Assembly (NCBI GenBank): GCA_965223025.1
Contig: CBDCVP010000023.1
Coordinates: 2,914,001-2,978,000, forward strand
Length of the DNA: 64,000 bases
Source of the DNA: JABDMH01 sp965223025
GTDB lineage: Bacteria > Bacteroidota > Bacteroidia > Chitinophagales > Saprospiraceae
Reading direction: 5' to 3'
Shown here: positions 45,889 to 53,908 of the stretch, piece by piece
How positions within the stretch are numbered: position 1 is the stretch's first letter
Layout of the letters: the number at the start of each line of letters is the position of its first letter
The notes under the pieces: generated by a model
Seen by the model: the letters and a program-made list of their open reading frames with translations, nothing else
Database searches by the model: none
What the model was told of the DNA's origin: nothing
Made by a program: the position numbers and the translations under genes

Positions 45889-47076
45889 ATGAAAATAGCC
45901 ATGCTGGGCTCGGGATTTATCGCCCGCTTTTATGCAACCTCCCTGCATGCTCAGAGAAGAAAAGATCGCGTGGTTTCTGTGTACTCTAGAAACCTGGCCC
46001 ACGCTGAGCGATTTGCTCACGACTACGGTCTCAGGCATTTTACGGATCGAATGGACGTGGCCATCCAGCACCCCGAAGTAGATGTAGTGCTGATATCACT
46101 GCCCAACCATCTGCATGAGCAAGCGGTCGAGGCATGTACCAAGGCTGTGAAGCATGTATTATGCACTAAGCCCCTTGGTAGAAATGCGATCGAGGCAAAG
46201 AGGATGCTAGATCTAGTTGAAGAGGCCGGAATTTTTGCCGGTTATCTAGAGGATTTATGTTACACACCGAAATTCCTAAAATCGGTGGCAAGTGTGCGTA
46301 AAGGGGATGTGGGAAAGGTGCTGTGGACTAAATCCCGCGAAACCCATCCGGGTCCGCACAGCGATTGGTTTTGGGACAAGGAAAAGTCCGGAGGTGGCGC
46401 CATCATTGATCTCGCCTGCCACTGTGTAGAGATCAGCCGAAACTTTATCGGCAAGAATGTGAAGCCACTGGAGGTCATGTGTTGGGCAGATACACAGGTT
46501 CATCCTATAGATGCCGAAGATCATGCCATTGGCCTGGTGAAATTTGCCAATGGAGCCATTGGTCAATTTGAGGTCAGTTGGACTTTTCGGGGGGGGATGG
46601 ACCTGAGGGATGAAGTGATGGGCACCAAAGGCACGATATGGATCAACAGTTTTCTGAGGACTGGCTTTGAGATGTTCACCGTTGGAAATGAAGACAGCTA
46701 TGTGGCCGAAAAAGCCGAGGTCAATGAAGGTTGGTTATTTCCGGTCGGTGACGAGGCACATGAGCTGGGCTACCCCAATATGTTTACCGATATGTTTGAA
46801 GCGATAGAGGAGGGACGCAAACCATTAGAAACCTTCTATGATGGCTATGTCGTGAACTGCATACTGGATGCTGCATTCAAGTCTGCCAAAACTAAACAAT
46901 GGGAGCCTGTGATCTTGGAAGAATGGAGAGGAGATGAAGTGGCAGAGAGATTGGAGGAAAAAATCTCATACGATGAAGACCACTACCTGATAAAAGAAGA
47001 GACTTTACCCAACGGTGATACAAAGATCATACTGAAAAACAAACAAACGGGTGAGGTCATACAAAAAGTCAATTGA
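45889..47076 (+). CDS. Gfo/Idh/MocA family oxidoreductase
   Basis: Cytoplasmic NAD(P)-dependent oxidoreductase of 395 residues. The Rossmann motif AMLGSGFIARFYATSLH opens the protein. HVLCTKPLG matches the conserved EKP motif with a Thr-Lys-Pro variant, and GGGAIIDLACHCVE lies in the substrate domain with the catalytic-type His. The C-terminal 40 residues (from about 355) form a charged extension seen in some sugar dehydrogenases. It is followed 108 bases later by an SDR gene. It probably oxidises or reduces a sugar or inositol-like compound. The precise substrate cannot be deduced. Confidence 0.92.
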   Translation: MKIAMLGSGFIARFYATSLHAQRRKDRVVSVYSRNLAHAERFAHDYGLRHFTDRMDVAIQHPEVDVVLISLPNHLHEQAVEACTKAVKHVLCTKPLGRNAIEAKRMLDLVEEAGIFAGYLEDLCYTPKFLKSVASVRKGDVGKVLWTKSRETHPGPHSDWFWDKEKSGGGAIIDLACHCVEISRNFIGKNVKPLEVMCWADTQVHPIDAEDHAIGLVKFANGAIGQFEVSWTFRGGMDLRDEVMGTKGTIWINSFLRTGFEMFTVGNEDSYVAEKAEVNEGWLFPVGDEAHELGYPNMFTDMFEAIEEGRKPLETFYDGYVVNCILDAAFKSAKTKQWEPVILEEWRGDEVAERLEEKISYDEDHYLIKEETLPNGDTKIILKNKQTGEVIQKVN

Positions 47077-47184
47077 AAGAGTTTGGTTTCCGAGTGTGAG
47101 AAGATGGAGGCCCAACCCCAAAATCATCTGCCTCGACGTTCTAGCAATCAGGGATAACTCCACATCGCGATCTAATACCATGTC

Positions 47185-47970
47185 ATGAATTTCAGAGATA
47201 CTTCATATATCATCGTCGGTGGCACCACAGGCCTTGGTCTGGCTGGAGCTCTTTCCTTAAGAAACCAGGGGGCCGACGTACTGGTGATCGGTCGAAATTC
47301 AGAGAGCTGTGTCAAGGCTAAAAACTTACTTGGGGGTCGCAGCCTGGCATTAAGTGGTGATGCGACTGATCCCAAAACCATAGAATTAGCTATTGATGCA
47401 GCTCACGCAGCCTTTGGTCGCATCACAGGCCTGTATCATGTAGCTGGTGGAAGTGGACGTCGATATGGGGATGGACCATTAGACCAAATGACACTGGAAG
47501 GATGGAATAAAACATTGGAACAGAATCTCACTTCCCTCATGTTGTCAAACCGGGGTATCGTCAACTATTTTTTAAAGCACAAAACACCGGGTGTGATATT
47601 AAATATGGGGTCGGTCCTCGGATATTCTCCCTCCCCAAAGTACTTTGTGACGCACGCATATGCCGCGGCAAAATCAGCCATCATCGGTTTTTCTAAATCG
47701 ATTGCTGCGTATTATACTTCTCAGGGTATTAGAATTAATGTCATTGCCCCAAGTCTTTTTGTCACACCCATGGCACAGAGGGCTACGACCAACGATGTCA
47801 TTCTTTCTTTTATTAAGACCAAACAACCTCTGGACGGAGGCCGGCCGGGAAATCCTGAGGATCTCAATGAGGCTGTGTTGATGTTTCTAAACCCGAGTTC
47901 AAAATTTATGACTGGTCAAGTGCTGGCAGTGGACGGTGGTTGGACCGTCAGTGAGGGACAGTACAGCTGA
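47185..47970 (+). CDS. Short-chain dehydrogenase/reductase (SDR)
   Basis: Classical SDR of 261 residues. The cofactor motif is VGGTTGLGLAGALSL; Gly-rich GGSG and LNMGSVLG (catalytic Ser region) follow. The YAAAKSAIIGFSKSIA stretch contains the YxxxK catalytic pair, and INVIAPSLFVTPM is the usual loop after it. The C-terminus (MTGQVLAVDGGW) is typical of classical SDRs. It lies downstream of the Gfo/Idh gene on the same strand and is probably cotranscribed. Together with the lactonase next door it could form a sugar oxidation route; that assignment is inference. Confidence 0.93.
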   Translation: MNFRDTSYIIVGGTTGLGLAGALSLRNQGADVLVIGRNSESCVKAKNLLGGRSLALSGDATDPKTIELAIDAAHAAFGRITGLYHVAGGSGRRYGDGPLDQMTLEGWNKTLEQNLTSLMLSNRGIVNYFLKHKTPGVILNMGSVLGYSPSPKYFVTHAYAAAKSAIIGFSKSIAAYYTSQGIRINVIAPSLFVTPMAQRATTNDVILSFIKTKQPLDGGRPGNPEDLNEAVLMFLNPSSKFMTGQVLAVDGGWTVSEGQYS

Positions 47971-48113
47971 TGCCCGGGGCCAGTATTGCATTGGGTTTTT
48001 TGTGGTGAGAGGCAAAAGACCCATAAGGTCGAGCCCAAATTCCAGGAGGTGCTTGTGTTTGTAAATACGTTGGCTTGCCCAGGATTCCAATGAAAAATAC
48101 ACCGGATTTCACA

Positions 48114-50393
48114 TCACCATCCTGCCCTGATGCCCAGAGTGAAACTTCGCCCCGGCATGCGGTAACGTTCAAGTTCTTCGTACTGCGTATTGGTAAAATT
48201 GTCGGAGGCCAAATAAATCTGATAATCGTCGGCCCAATCATAGGCCATTCTGGCGCTCATCAAACTGTATCTTGAAGGCTCACTACCTGGATAAATAAAC
48301 ACCTCTTTGATGGCACTTCTATATCTGCCACTGACAGTGAGCGAAAGGTTTTTATATATGCCAGTCAAAGAACTGTTCACCGAATGCTTGACTTTGTAAG
48401 CTAGGTGATCATTCAAGCGATTATCCGATGCATCGCGCGCATCGAGATAAGTATAGCCGATATTAAATGATATTCGATCAGGTATGCGGGCATTGAAATT
48501 AATTTCCGCACCCTGCATGATCGCCTTATTTAGATTAACGACTCGATACACCAGTGCACCTGCCGGATGGGGAACTTGCTGAAATGAAATTAAATCTCGA
48601 TAATGATTATAGAAAAGAGCTGCATCCAATGAAAAATGCTGATCGAACAAATACTTTCCACCCAATTCTGATGAGAATGTCAGTTTTTCAGCTCGCAAGG
48701 TAGGATTGGGTTCAAAACGCAGCCCCCCGCCCTGTTCAAATTTGATAAAACGTTCTGCTATCGAAGGATTTCGAAAAGCCTGAGCAAACAACAGGCGGGT
48801 AGAAAATCGATCCGTTATTTTATAGACTGAAGCAATTTTGGGAGAAAAATTTGACTCCACCAACGCACTCTTCAAGTTGAAATAATCATATCGCAAGCCC
48901 AAAGTAGTGATCCAACGATCACTTATGGCGATTTCATCCTGTAGGTATATGCCAGCGGAAAATGCCTTGTGTGCACCGTACAGCACGGTATCTGGTCGAC
49001 CATCTACCTGATCATATTTCACGTCCAATCCTCCGATCAAATAGTGCTTTCCCATTTCGATGTCAACCTGATTGGCAAAACCAATTCGATCGGTGCTTAC
49101 GGATGATTCATTGATTGACAATTTTCCAAAATTGATGTTGGTGTCCGTCTTGTCATCAGGATCCCCATTGAAAACATAGCGAGAAGCATTGTTGTAATAG
49201 TAGGTTCGCGCAAAATACTTGTAGCCAGCATGCCGTATGGTCTCATAGCTCAAGTCAAAATTGTACTCTCGTCGTGACTGCGTATCGTCTTTGCGATGGG
49301 AGGCAACGTGATAAGGTTGAAGGAAGCTAATCCAGGTAGCTGGTGCATCATTCTGGATTTTATTATAATTGGCAGTAAAAGTCAACTTTTTGCCAAGAGT
49401 TGGCTGATAGCGCATTTTCCCAAATGCATTGTACAAATCAAAGGCTGATTTTTCTCTATGCCCCTGATTCGATTTCTTTCCTAAATCCACCAGGTAGCTC
49501 CATTTTCCACTGCTGCCACCGTGACTGGCTTCAAGGGTGTGAAAGCTGCCGATCTTTGAATACCCTGTGAAACTAGGAGCCCGGTCGTAAAGCCCAAAGT
49601 TAGTGTGCACTCTTGTCTGTGACCGACTTGGCATTTTAGTCAGTACGTTGATCACACCACCCATGGCACTGGATCCAAACAAAGATGAATAGGCACCCTT
49701 AACCACCTCAATCCGTTCTATGGATTGTAATGGGACGAGATTCCAAAGGGCACCACCTGATTCTGGGCTGAGTGAGGGTCTACCATCAATCAGTAGCATC
49801 ACGCGATTGCCAATTCCACCACCAGCTACCTCAGAGGCACCTCTGATGGATAGTGCCTGGACATTGGCACCACTGCTTCGTGTGACATTTACACCAGACA
49901 TGCCGTCGAATGCCTGATCGAAGGTCTGCAGATTCTTGCGTACTATCTCTTGCCTAGTTACTAGACCGATGCTTACCGGAGCAAGGTTAATCGATTGCTG
50001 CCTCCTGGCTGCAGTTACAACTACAGCATCGGTAATGAATGTCATGGGCCTAAGGTCAACCTGCCACTGCACATTTTCATCTAATGCAATCGTGTCCCAC
50101 TGTTCCTGGTAGCCAAGATAGGAGGCCTTCAGGTGATATTGACCTGGGGGTAAATCTCGAAAGGAGAAGCGGCCCAGCTTATCGGAAACCATTCCAAGCT
50201 CACCAGGTACCAACTCCAAGTTGACTAAGGGCAATTTCTCTCCAGTTTCAGCATCGATTACAGTGCCATTGATGGCCATTGAAGTGGGTTCAACATACGA
50301 CTCCAATGAGGCAGACTGAGCGCTGACCAGGTAGTGAACGGCAAGACAGAGACACCACAGAAGTGTAATCCTATATCTTTGACTTGCCATCAT
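48114..50393 (-). CDS. TonB-dependent receptor with CarboxypepD-like N-terminal domain
   Basis: Outer-membrane receptor of 759 residues, smaller than the SusC proteins. After a signal peptide ending LVSAQ come a CarboxypepD_reg-like domain (GTVIDAETGEKLPLVNLEL), a plug domain (LSIRGASEVAGGGIGNRVML and VVKGAYSSLFGSSAMGGVINVLTK) and a 22-strand-type barrel ending SFTLGIRAGW. The plug resembles vitamin B12, siderophore and metal-type receptors rather than SusC. It follows a small lipoprotein gene by 17 bases on the same strand, so the two are an operon. The ligand is unknown; the lipoprotein may be its extracellular partner. Confidence 0.94.
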   Translation of the reverse strand: MMASQRYRITLLWCLCLAVHYLVSAQSASLESYVEPTSMAINGTVIDAETGEKLPLVNLELVPGELGMVSDKLGRFSFRDLPPGQYHLKASYLGYQEQWDTIALDENVQWQVDLRPMTFITDAVVVTAARRQQSINLAPVSIGLVTRQEIVRKNLQTFDQAFDGMSGVNVTRSSGANVQALSIRGASEVAGGGIGNRVMLLIDGRPSLSPESGGALWNLVPLQSIERIEVVKGAYSSLFGSSAMGGVINVLTKMPSRSQTRVHTNFGLYDRAPSFTGYSKIGSFHTLEASHGGSSGKWSYLVDLGKKSNQGHREKSAFDLYNAFGKMRYQPTLGKKLTFTANYNKIQNDAPATWISFLQPYHVASHRKDDTQSRREYNFDLSYETIRHAGYKYFARTYYYNNASRYVFNGDPDDKTDTNINFGKLSINESSVSTDRIGFANQVDIEMGKHYLIGGLDVKYDQVDGRPDTVLYGAHKAFSAGIYLQDEIAISDRWITTLGLRYDYFNLKSALVESNFSPKIASVYKITDRFSTRLLFAQAFRNPSIAERFIKFEQGGGLRFEPNPTLRAEKLTFSSELGGKYLFDQHFSLDAALFYNHYRDLISFQQVPHPAGALVYRVVNLNKAIMQGAEINFNARIPDRISFNIGYTYLDARDASDNRLNDHLAYKVKHSVNSSLTGIYKNLSLTVSGRYRSAIKEVFIYPGSEPSRYSLMSARMAYDWADDYQIYLASDNFTNTQYEELERYRMPGRSFTLGIRAGW

Positions 50394-50410
50394 TACTCCT
50401 ACTTTTGGTG

Positions 50411-51031
50411 CTACCTAAACCATACTGGTAAGAAGGAGAAGTCCGCAACAAAATTGATTTCTCGCTCGTCACCAGCTGCTACAGTAATGGCAGCAGGGGG
50501 AGGATAGTCAAGGACAGTCATGAAAGTTCCTCCAGCATCCACCCTGATTTGGACACCGTGACTGACCTGAGATGGATTGCCATGATGTACTCCCAGTGTG
50601 GCCGTACGACGCGATGCATCTGTCAAGGATAGGTGTCTGAATCCCACAGCCAGAGCCGAATAAGTACCTGGTTCCACCTCTATGTCAACACTGAACGATG
50701 CCAGGTTGTCTTGATAGTCGACGACGATGGGGTTTTGAGCGTTATAGGGTGCTCCCAGTGCAAAAACTCCTCCCGGAACTCCAGGACCAAAAAACTCATC
50801 TGGCACCTCTCCCCATCCAGCGGGTGGATCAAGTGAGTACATGGGGAACAATGTCAGCTGCACCTCTCCGCTATCTTGCCATTCTTCCCATACATCGGTA
50901 TTTTCGAGGGAAACGGTTACTTTTAGAGTGGCCGTGGTTGGCTTAGGATCATCGTCTTTCTTACACGAAATGGTCAGTACCACTGCAGCTAAGCACAGTG
51001 ATGTGATTATGGACTTGTTGATCATTTTCAT
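50411..51031 (-). CDS. Small lipoprotein of unknown function paired with TonB receptor
   Basis: Lipoprotein of 206 residues; the signal peptide ends VVLTISC (Cys23) and is followed by KKDDD, a charged linker common in surface lipoproteins of Bacteroidota. The rest is mostly beta: TLKVTVSLENTDVW, EPGTYSALAVGFRHL and GVQIRVDAGGTF suggest a compact sandwich. I do not recognise a family. It begins the operon with the TonB receptor, like lipoproteins that assist ligand capture. A promoter-like pair lies 31 bases upstream. A role in ligand binding is inference from position only. Confidence 0.8.
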   Translation of the reverse strand: MKMINKSIITSLCLAAVVLTISCKKDDDPKPTTATLKVTVSLENTDVWEEWQDSGEVQLTLFPMYSLDPPAGWGEVPDEFFGPGVPGGVFALGAPYNAQNPIVVDYQDNLASFSVDIEVEPGTYSALAVGFRHLSLTDASRRTATLGVHHGNPSQVSHGVQIRVDAGGTFMTVLDYPPPAAITVAAGDEREINFVADFSFLPVWFR

Positions 51032-51061
51032 CAGATATGAACTTGTTTGATTTTAGCAATG

Positions 51062-51095
51062 CAAACCTATGTGTATTCCCATCGCTAATGTCAAA
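51062..51095 (-). promoter_or_regulatory. Probable promoter of the lipoprotein-TonB receptor operon
   Basis: On the minus strand TAGGTTTG (51062-51069) is an exact TAnnTTTG box and TTTG (51092-51095) lies 22 bases further upstream, close to the Bacteroidota spacing. The box ends 31 bases before ATG 51031. Confidence 0.45.
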
Positions 51096-51217
51096 ATCCA
51101 CCTCAAAATCGAGTTTTATGACACTTTTTTGACACGGTCAACATCGCCACCTGGCTGACGATAAACTTATGGCAGAAAACAAGTACTTTTAGATCCAATC
51201 CAAACCATTTATTTGCG

Positions 51218-52153
51218 ATGAGAATAGCAGTTGCGCTGCTGGTGTTGAGTTCACTTACTCTGCACACCAAGATTGGCATCAGCCAGGTACTTTTATGGGC
51301 AAAAGATGCCCATGGTATAGCCCTACTTGAGGATGGGGAGAAAATATTTTACTACCAAAAAACATCGAAATCAGCTGGTGGAAAGTTCGTCAGGGCCAAC
51401 TATATGCATCCCCTATATGGTCTACACGGTGAAGTACTGACAGAGGATTTTCCGGCAGATCACTTACACCATCGAGGTGTATTTTGGGCCTGGCACCAAC
51501 TTTACATTGAAGGTCAGCAGGTAGGGGATGGTTGGATTTGTGAGGATCTCGCCTGGGAAGTACAGAAAATCAAAACCAACATCGGACTCGGTCATGCTTC
51601 CCTAACAACTAAAGTCTGGTGGATGGGCAAGAAATCAGGAGGAAAAGAAGCCGAAAAATTGATGCGTGAGGAAACCACCATCTCTTACCAACCAATCGAG
51701 GGCGGAAGATGGATCGATTTTGACATCTCACTGACTGCCTTACATCGAGGCACCGCTATTGGAGGCTCTGAGGATAAAAAAGGGTACAGCGGATTTTCGG
51801 CTCGGACCGTCTTGCCTGAGGATGTGACTTTCCGATCTCACACTGGTGAAATCACTCCACAAACTACGGCCCTTGATGCGGGTGGCTGGGTCGACATCCT
51901 AGCCAATTTCGATACTGTTGACCAGCAACGAAGTGGGATTACCATCATGAACCACCCAAGTAATCCACAACCCTTTGCCGGTTGGATTTTAAGAAGTAAA
52001 AAAAGTATGCAGAATGCTGCCTTCCCCGGTCGAGAGCCCTTTGCTATCAGAAAGGGTAAAACCATCCATCTTCGCTACCGCATCTTAATCCACCCAGCAG
52101 ATTGGACATTAGATGAGATCAATGTGCTTTACCATGCTTATCAGAAAATGTAA
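51218..52153 (+). CDS. Exported DUF6807 (PmoA-like) family protein
   Basis: Exported protein of 311 residues; the signal peptide covers residues 1-26. The fold family is recognised from DFPADHLHHRGVFWAWHQLY near residue 80, with the conserved paired His residues, then GYSGFSARTVLP, GGWVDILANFD and NHPSNPQPFAGWILR. The annotation PmoA in databases for this family is historical and does not mean a methane monooxygenase subunit. The function is not established; genes of this family often accompany Gfo/Idh-type and sugar-related genes. It is convergent with an exported Gfo/Idh-like gene, which fits that association. Confidence 0.85.
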   Translation: MRIAVALLVLSSLTLHTKIGISQVLLWAKDAHGIALLEDGEKIFYYQKTSKSAGGKFVRANYMHPLYGLHGEVLTEDFPADHLHHRGVFWAWHQLYIEGQQVGDGWICEDLAWEVQKIKTNIGLGHASLTTKVWWMGKKSGGKEAEKLMREETTISYQPIEGGRWIDFDISLTALHRGTAIGGSEDKKGYSGFSARTVLPEDVTFRSHTGEITPQTTALDAGGWVDILANFDTVDQQRSGITIMNHPSNPQPFAGWILRSKKSMQNAAFPGREPFAIRKGKTIHLRYRILIHPADWTLDEINVLYHAYQKM

Positions 52154-52256
52154 CACCCTGACGATAAGATACCATACACGTCTGACCCTTTGCTGCCTTT
52201 CCGGACCTCTGATACGCTCTACCCTTGGTACCTTCTACCCTATGGTTACCTTGCTC

Positions 52257-53648
52257 CTACTGCCTAGCCATTTTGTACCCTTCAGTAGTGGTATAATACT
52301 TAGCTAGCATATTGGGCACCTCCCAAGCTGGCAACTTCCCTGACTCCAGATACTCTAGATACCTTTCAGTAACCTGGGCGAAGTGTGCTTCGTGTCCGAC
52401 CTTGTAGACAGAAGGAATTTTGATCTCCCAGCCATCGCTTGTCTCCACGTACGACAAATTGGTGAAGTCCGCTGATAATCTTTTGATGGCATCGTCCAGG
52501 GCCGGCTTTAAGGATGCTTTGTCCTCATGAGGTTCTACGTATAGTGTGGCCTTGTAACCCTGATCCTTGCCCTGTCTGATGACCAAATCTGCCTTGGTAC
52601 CTCGCATGATGGAATAGTGAGTGTCTTTGGCCCCAGCGGGTGCCTCATAATTCCAGATGACCGATACTTTTGCATAGGTGTCTTTCACCTTAAATACAAT
52701 TTCGCCATTGGCAAAAACTGCCAATAGGGAGTCCTGTTTTACATAATCCTGTAAGTAGTCGGGATATGACGAGAGCTGTGTGACCTTCTCAAATTGAGCA
52801 GGGCTAATTTCTGTGGGCCATCTTCTGGCAGCTGCGATAGAGATATCTTTTTTGTAATCCAACACTACCGACGGATAGCACTCCCAAAATACCAAATCAA
52901 CCAGGTGCGTAGTTACGTCGACAATGCCTTCCCCTTGCTGTTCCACATCAAAAAACCATGCTGGCCGCTTTAATGGCTTTCCCGACACAATTTTCGAATA
53001 ATGATGTACACTCTCCTTGGTGATGGCAGGAGCTTCTGGAGATCCTTGCTCCAGTTTGCCAAAGACTTCGGGCATCTGAGACAGTGCTCTCTGGAGGCCT
53101 GTGGTCACCTCAAAGCGTTCGGTCATAATATCGTACAAAAGGACACCCCTCTCCTCAGCAATTCTAAAGGCATCCTCCAGTGTAGCAAATTCCTCTGGCC
53201 GGATGACCATTGGTTTGTCTGCCAGCACATTGACTCCTGCGCTGACTGCTTTGTGAATATATGTCGCCTTTTTCGCATTGTTGCCCGACACCACCATCAC
53301 ATTGCCGGGTTTGTCAGTGAGCATTTTTTCAAAGAAATCGTCTCCCAGATAAACATTTTCGTCCCAGCTGGTGGGTCGTTCAGATCTGCCATTGTAGGCT
53401 TCAATAGCACTGAGATAATTCTTAACCTCAGGGCCGTCAGGAGCAAAAACATACACTTGCTCATTGACATCTTCATACATATCCTTCTGCACCAGGGCTG
53501 CATGAAAATGTCCAGGATCGACATTCATTAGTGTAACAGGTTTCTTTTTCATCTGATCTTTTTCCTTTTCACTTGCTCCACAGGAAAGCAGCATGGAGAA
53601 CATTGCAAAGTAACACGATAAGGTAGCGATGTTAACAGTATATCTCAT
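52257..53648 (-). CDS. Exported Gfo/Idh-like lipoprotein with Oxidoreduct_C-type domain
   Basis: Lipoprotein of 463 residues; the signal peptide ends SMLLSC (Cys23). The protein has the Gfo/Idh layout: an N-terminal nucleotide-fold region, VNVLADKPMVI (equivalent to the EKP motif) and GEGIVDVTTHLVDLVFW in the substrate domain. The C-terminal half matches the putative oxidoreductase C-terminal family (ISPAQFEKVT, HYSIMRGTKADLVIRQG, YKVGHEAHFAQVTERYLEYL). The usual glycine loop is replaced by NVDPGHFHAALVQ, so cofactor binding is uncertain. Being exported, it would act outside the cytoplasm, where free NAD(P) is scarce. It may use a tightly bound cofactor, or it may have lost redox activity. 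Confidence 0.87.
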   Translation of the reverse strand: MRYTVNIATLSCYFAMFSMLLSCGASEKEKDQMKKKPVTLMNVDPGHFHAALVQKDMYEDVNEQVYVFAPDGPEVKNYLSAIEAYNGRSERPTSWDENVYLGDDFFEKMLTDKPGNVMVVSGNNAKKATYIHKAVSAGVNVLADKPMVIRPEEFATLEDAFRIAEERGVLLYDIMTERFEVTTGLQRALSQMPEVFGKLEQGSPEAPAITKESVHHYSKIVSGKPLKRPAWFFDVEQQGEGIVDVTTHLVDLVFWECYPSVVLDYKKDISIAAARRWPTEISPAQFEKVTQLSSYPDYLQDYVKQDSLLAVFANGEIVFKVKDTYAKVSVIWNYEAPAGAKDTHYSIMRGTKADLVIRQGKDQGYKATLYVEPHEDKASLKPALDDAIKRLSADFTNLSYVETSDGWEIKIPSVYKVGHEAHFAQVTERYLEYLESGKLPAWEVPNMLAKYYTTTEGYKMARQ

Positions 53649-53908
53649 TTTAGAAACAATTTTTTTCAGATTGAGTACAACTCCGCAAACTCGTACAAGC
53701 TCAGCAAAATTTCCATGGGGAACCTTAAATGGCTCTTTTCGTTTTGTATGCCCTTGATCCCCAGTTACTTACATTAGTGCAAGCTTCTTCGGACCGCCTT
53801 ATCTACATCGAAAATCAATCATTTTGGGCATCATTCAGCGTTCCCGCAGCCATCCTCAAGATCTTCTCGTTTAATGCTGACAATAAGCCAAAGGTATACA
53901 TCTACTTT

